From contig CAJXMJ010000001.1 in NCBI GenBank assembly GCA_913056455.1, positions 1,302,001 through 1,366,000 on the forward strand: a DNA stretch of 64,000 bases, in the 5' to 3' direction. Of the stretch, positions 62,999 to 64,000 are shown one piece after another. Made by a program: the position numbers and the translations under genes. Each line of letters starts with the position of its first letter. Within the stretch, counting starts at the first letter, position 1. The stretch comes from an uncultured Fodinibius sp. Lineage in GTDB: Bacteria > Bacteroidota > Rhodothermia > Balneolales > Balneolaceae. The notes below the pieces were generated by a model. It saw only the letters and a program-made list of their open reading frames with translations. It was not told where the DNA came from and searched no databases.

Positions 62999-63919
62999 AT
63001 GGCTGTAATTGAAGTAAACAATATTTCAAAATCGTTTGGCGATACGCGAGCCGTTGACAATGTGAGCTTTGAAATTCCCAAGGGGCGCATTTTTGGGTTA
63101 CTTGGTCCTAATGGCGCCGGCAAAACAACAGCAATCCGTATTATCAACCATATTCTTATTGCTGACAGTGGTACGGTAACGATTAACGGTTATCCCGTAA
63201 GTCCAAAGACGCAAAGCATGATCGGCTACATGCCCGAAGAGCGCGGACTGTACAAAAAAATGAAAGTCGGCGAACAACTTATTTACCTGGCCCAACTCAA
63301 GGGATTATCACACGAAGAAGCCAAAAAGAAAATACGATACTGGCTCGATCGCTTTGAGGCCTCTGCTTGGTTCGATAAAAAGATCGGTGAACTTTCAAAG
63401 GGGATGTCCCAAAAAATTCAGTTCATCGCTACGATTGCACATAATCCCGACATCTACATCTTTGATGAACCCTTCAGCGGTCTCGATCCTATCAACAGCG
63501 AAATGCTTAAAGAGATCGTCATCGAACTACGCGACAATGGCAGTACTATTCTGTTTTCAACCCACCGGATGGAACAGGTCGAACAGATGTGTGATGATAT
63601 CTGCCTGTTTAATAATGGCAAAGCTGTATTAAACGGGAATCTGCGTGAGATAAAACAGCGCTATGGCAAAAACACCATCAATATAGAGTTTGAAGGTGAC
63701 GATGCTTTTCTTGATGAGTTACAAGAAGTACGTATAAACAACCGATCGGCTAATTATGCTGAAATTCGCGTACTCAACGGACAATCCATGCAGGATATCC
63801 TCAAAAAAGCAATGAATCATGCTCAAATTTATAAGTTTGAGCGCGTTGAGCCCTCTCTTACTGAAATTTTTATCTCCACCGTTGGCGAAGACAATATTAA
63901 TCCAAAAGAATTGAGTTAA
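62999..63919 (+). CDS. ABC-2-type transporter ATP-binding protein (NatA-like)
   Basis: A 306-residue ATPase of an ABC exporter. Walker A is GPNGAGKTT, the signature is ELSKGMSQK, Walker B is IYIFDEPFSGLDP, and the H-loop is STHRMEQVE. A C-terminal extension of about 80 residues (DUF4162-like; INIEFEGDDAFLDEL) is typical of NatA/YhaQ-type subunits. The permease starts 4 bases after its stop. Substrate is unknown; relatives export sodium or act in stress. Confidence 0.9.
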   Translation: MAVIEVNNISKSFGDTRAVDNVSFEIPKGRIFGLLGPNGAGKTTAIRIINHILIADSGTVTINGYPVSPKTQSMIGYMPEERGLYKKMKVGEQLIYLAQLKGLSHEEAKKKIRYWLDRFEASAWFDKKIGELSKGMSQKIQFIATIAHNPDIYIFDEPFSGLDPINSEMLKEIVIELRDNGSTILFSTHRMEQVEQMCDDICLFNNGKAVLNGNLREIKQRYGKNTINIEFEGDDAFLDELQEVRINNRSANYAEIRVLNGQSMQDILKKAMNHAQIYKFERVEPSLTEIFISTVGEDNINPKELS

Positions 63920-63923
63920 ATAC

Positions 63924-64000
63924 ATGAGTTTGCGTCAAATTTTACTCGTACTCAAGCGGGAATATATGACCCGCATACGCTCCAAAGCTTTTATCCTTGC
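63924..64000 (+). CDS. ABC-2-type permease, 5' end only
   Basis: The gene starts at ATG 63924, four bases after the ATPase, and runs off the window. The visible start (MSLRQILLVLKREYMTRIRS then KAF) is the usual cytoplasmic lead-in of NatB/YhaP-type ABC-2 permeases. Only about 25 codons can be read. Confidence 0.72.
   Translation, partial: MSLRQILLVLKREYMTRIRSKAFIL

Noticed and set aside
1-64000. tRNA, rRNA, CRISPR, insertion sequence or prophage
   Set aside because: Gaps between genes are short; none holds a T-loop sequence, rRNA segment, repeat array, transposase or integrase.

Overview
The window is chromosomal DNA from a Gram-negative bacterium of the Bacteroidota/Balneolota (FCB) side of the tree. 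The gene content fits a Balneolaceae-like organism (Balneola, Gracilimonas or Fodinibius type) best; this placement is inferred from gene content, not from a marker-gene tree. The evidence is a 2406-residue SprA-type type IX secretion translocon, a type IX plug protein, LptC joined to an OstA-like protein, a 29-residue AURKAIP1/COX24-type basic peptide, and several genes with a TAnnTTTG box 37-41 bases before the start codon. The DNA is moderately AT-rich. Genes are packed closely, many overlap by 4 to about 35 bases, and Shine-Dalgarno sites are present before only some genes. No rRNA, tRNA, CRISPR, insertion sequence or prophage was seen, so this is mostly core genome.

Layout. 1-2.5 kb: tail of a LOG-family gene, then a small membrane protein and a long-chain acyl-CoA ligase on the minus strand. 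2.7-8.4 kb, plus strand: Fur regulator, GNAT acetyltransferase, RRM RNA-binding protein, a metal-resistance operon (ArsR regulator, P1B ATPase, methyltransferase) and an ATP-grasp protein. 8.4-10.8 kb, minus: dnaJ, grpE and a VOC protein. 11-13.3 kb, plus: rsmI-lnt. 13.3-20.5 kb, minus: sprA. 20.8-23.3 kb, plus: the lptF/lptG-type permease pair. 23.3-25.3 kb, minus: guaB and an unknown gene. 25.4-27.9 kb, plus: a GH97 lipoprotein glycosidase and a small protein. 27.9-32.2 kb, minus: folD and a ptsN-dacB-sigma54 response regulator operon. 32.4-36.4 kb, plus: ccmB-holB-dapF-T9SS plug.

36.4-50 kb is a long minus-strand series: rqcH-aroK-aroB-tamB-rnr-metalloprotease/propeller/barrel protein. 50-51.3 kb holds an unknown gene, the 29-residue basic peptide and an HU-type protein. 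51.5-55.9 kb, plus: sodium:alanine symporter, upp, lptC and an OstA-like gene. 55.9-58 kb, minus: an EF-G type II paralogue. 58.3-60 kb, plus: asparaginase and a PolB-like exonuclease. 60.1-62.8 kb, minus: glgA-glgC. 63-64 kb, plus: an ABC exporter whose permease runs off the end.

A recurrent theme is envelope construction: Lnt, the LptF/LptG pair, LptC, the LptA-like OstA protein, TamB, the barrel fusion protein, PBP4-type DacB, DapF, SprA and the plug. The items most worth following up are the metal operon (CmtR-like cysteine triad, palindromic operator, CAC in place of the usual CPC motif), the protease-propeller-barrel fusion next to tamB and rnr, and the consistent promoter-like box. I did not find a clear, wholly novel multi-gene system.
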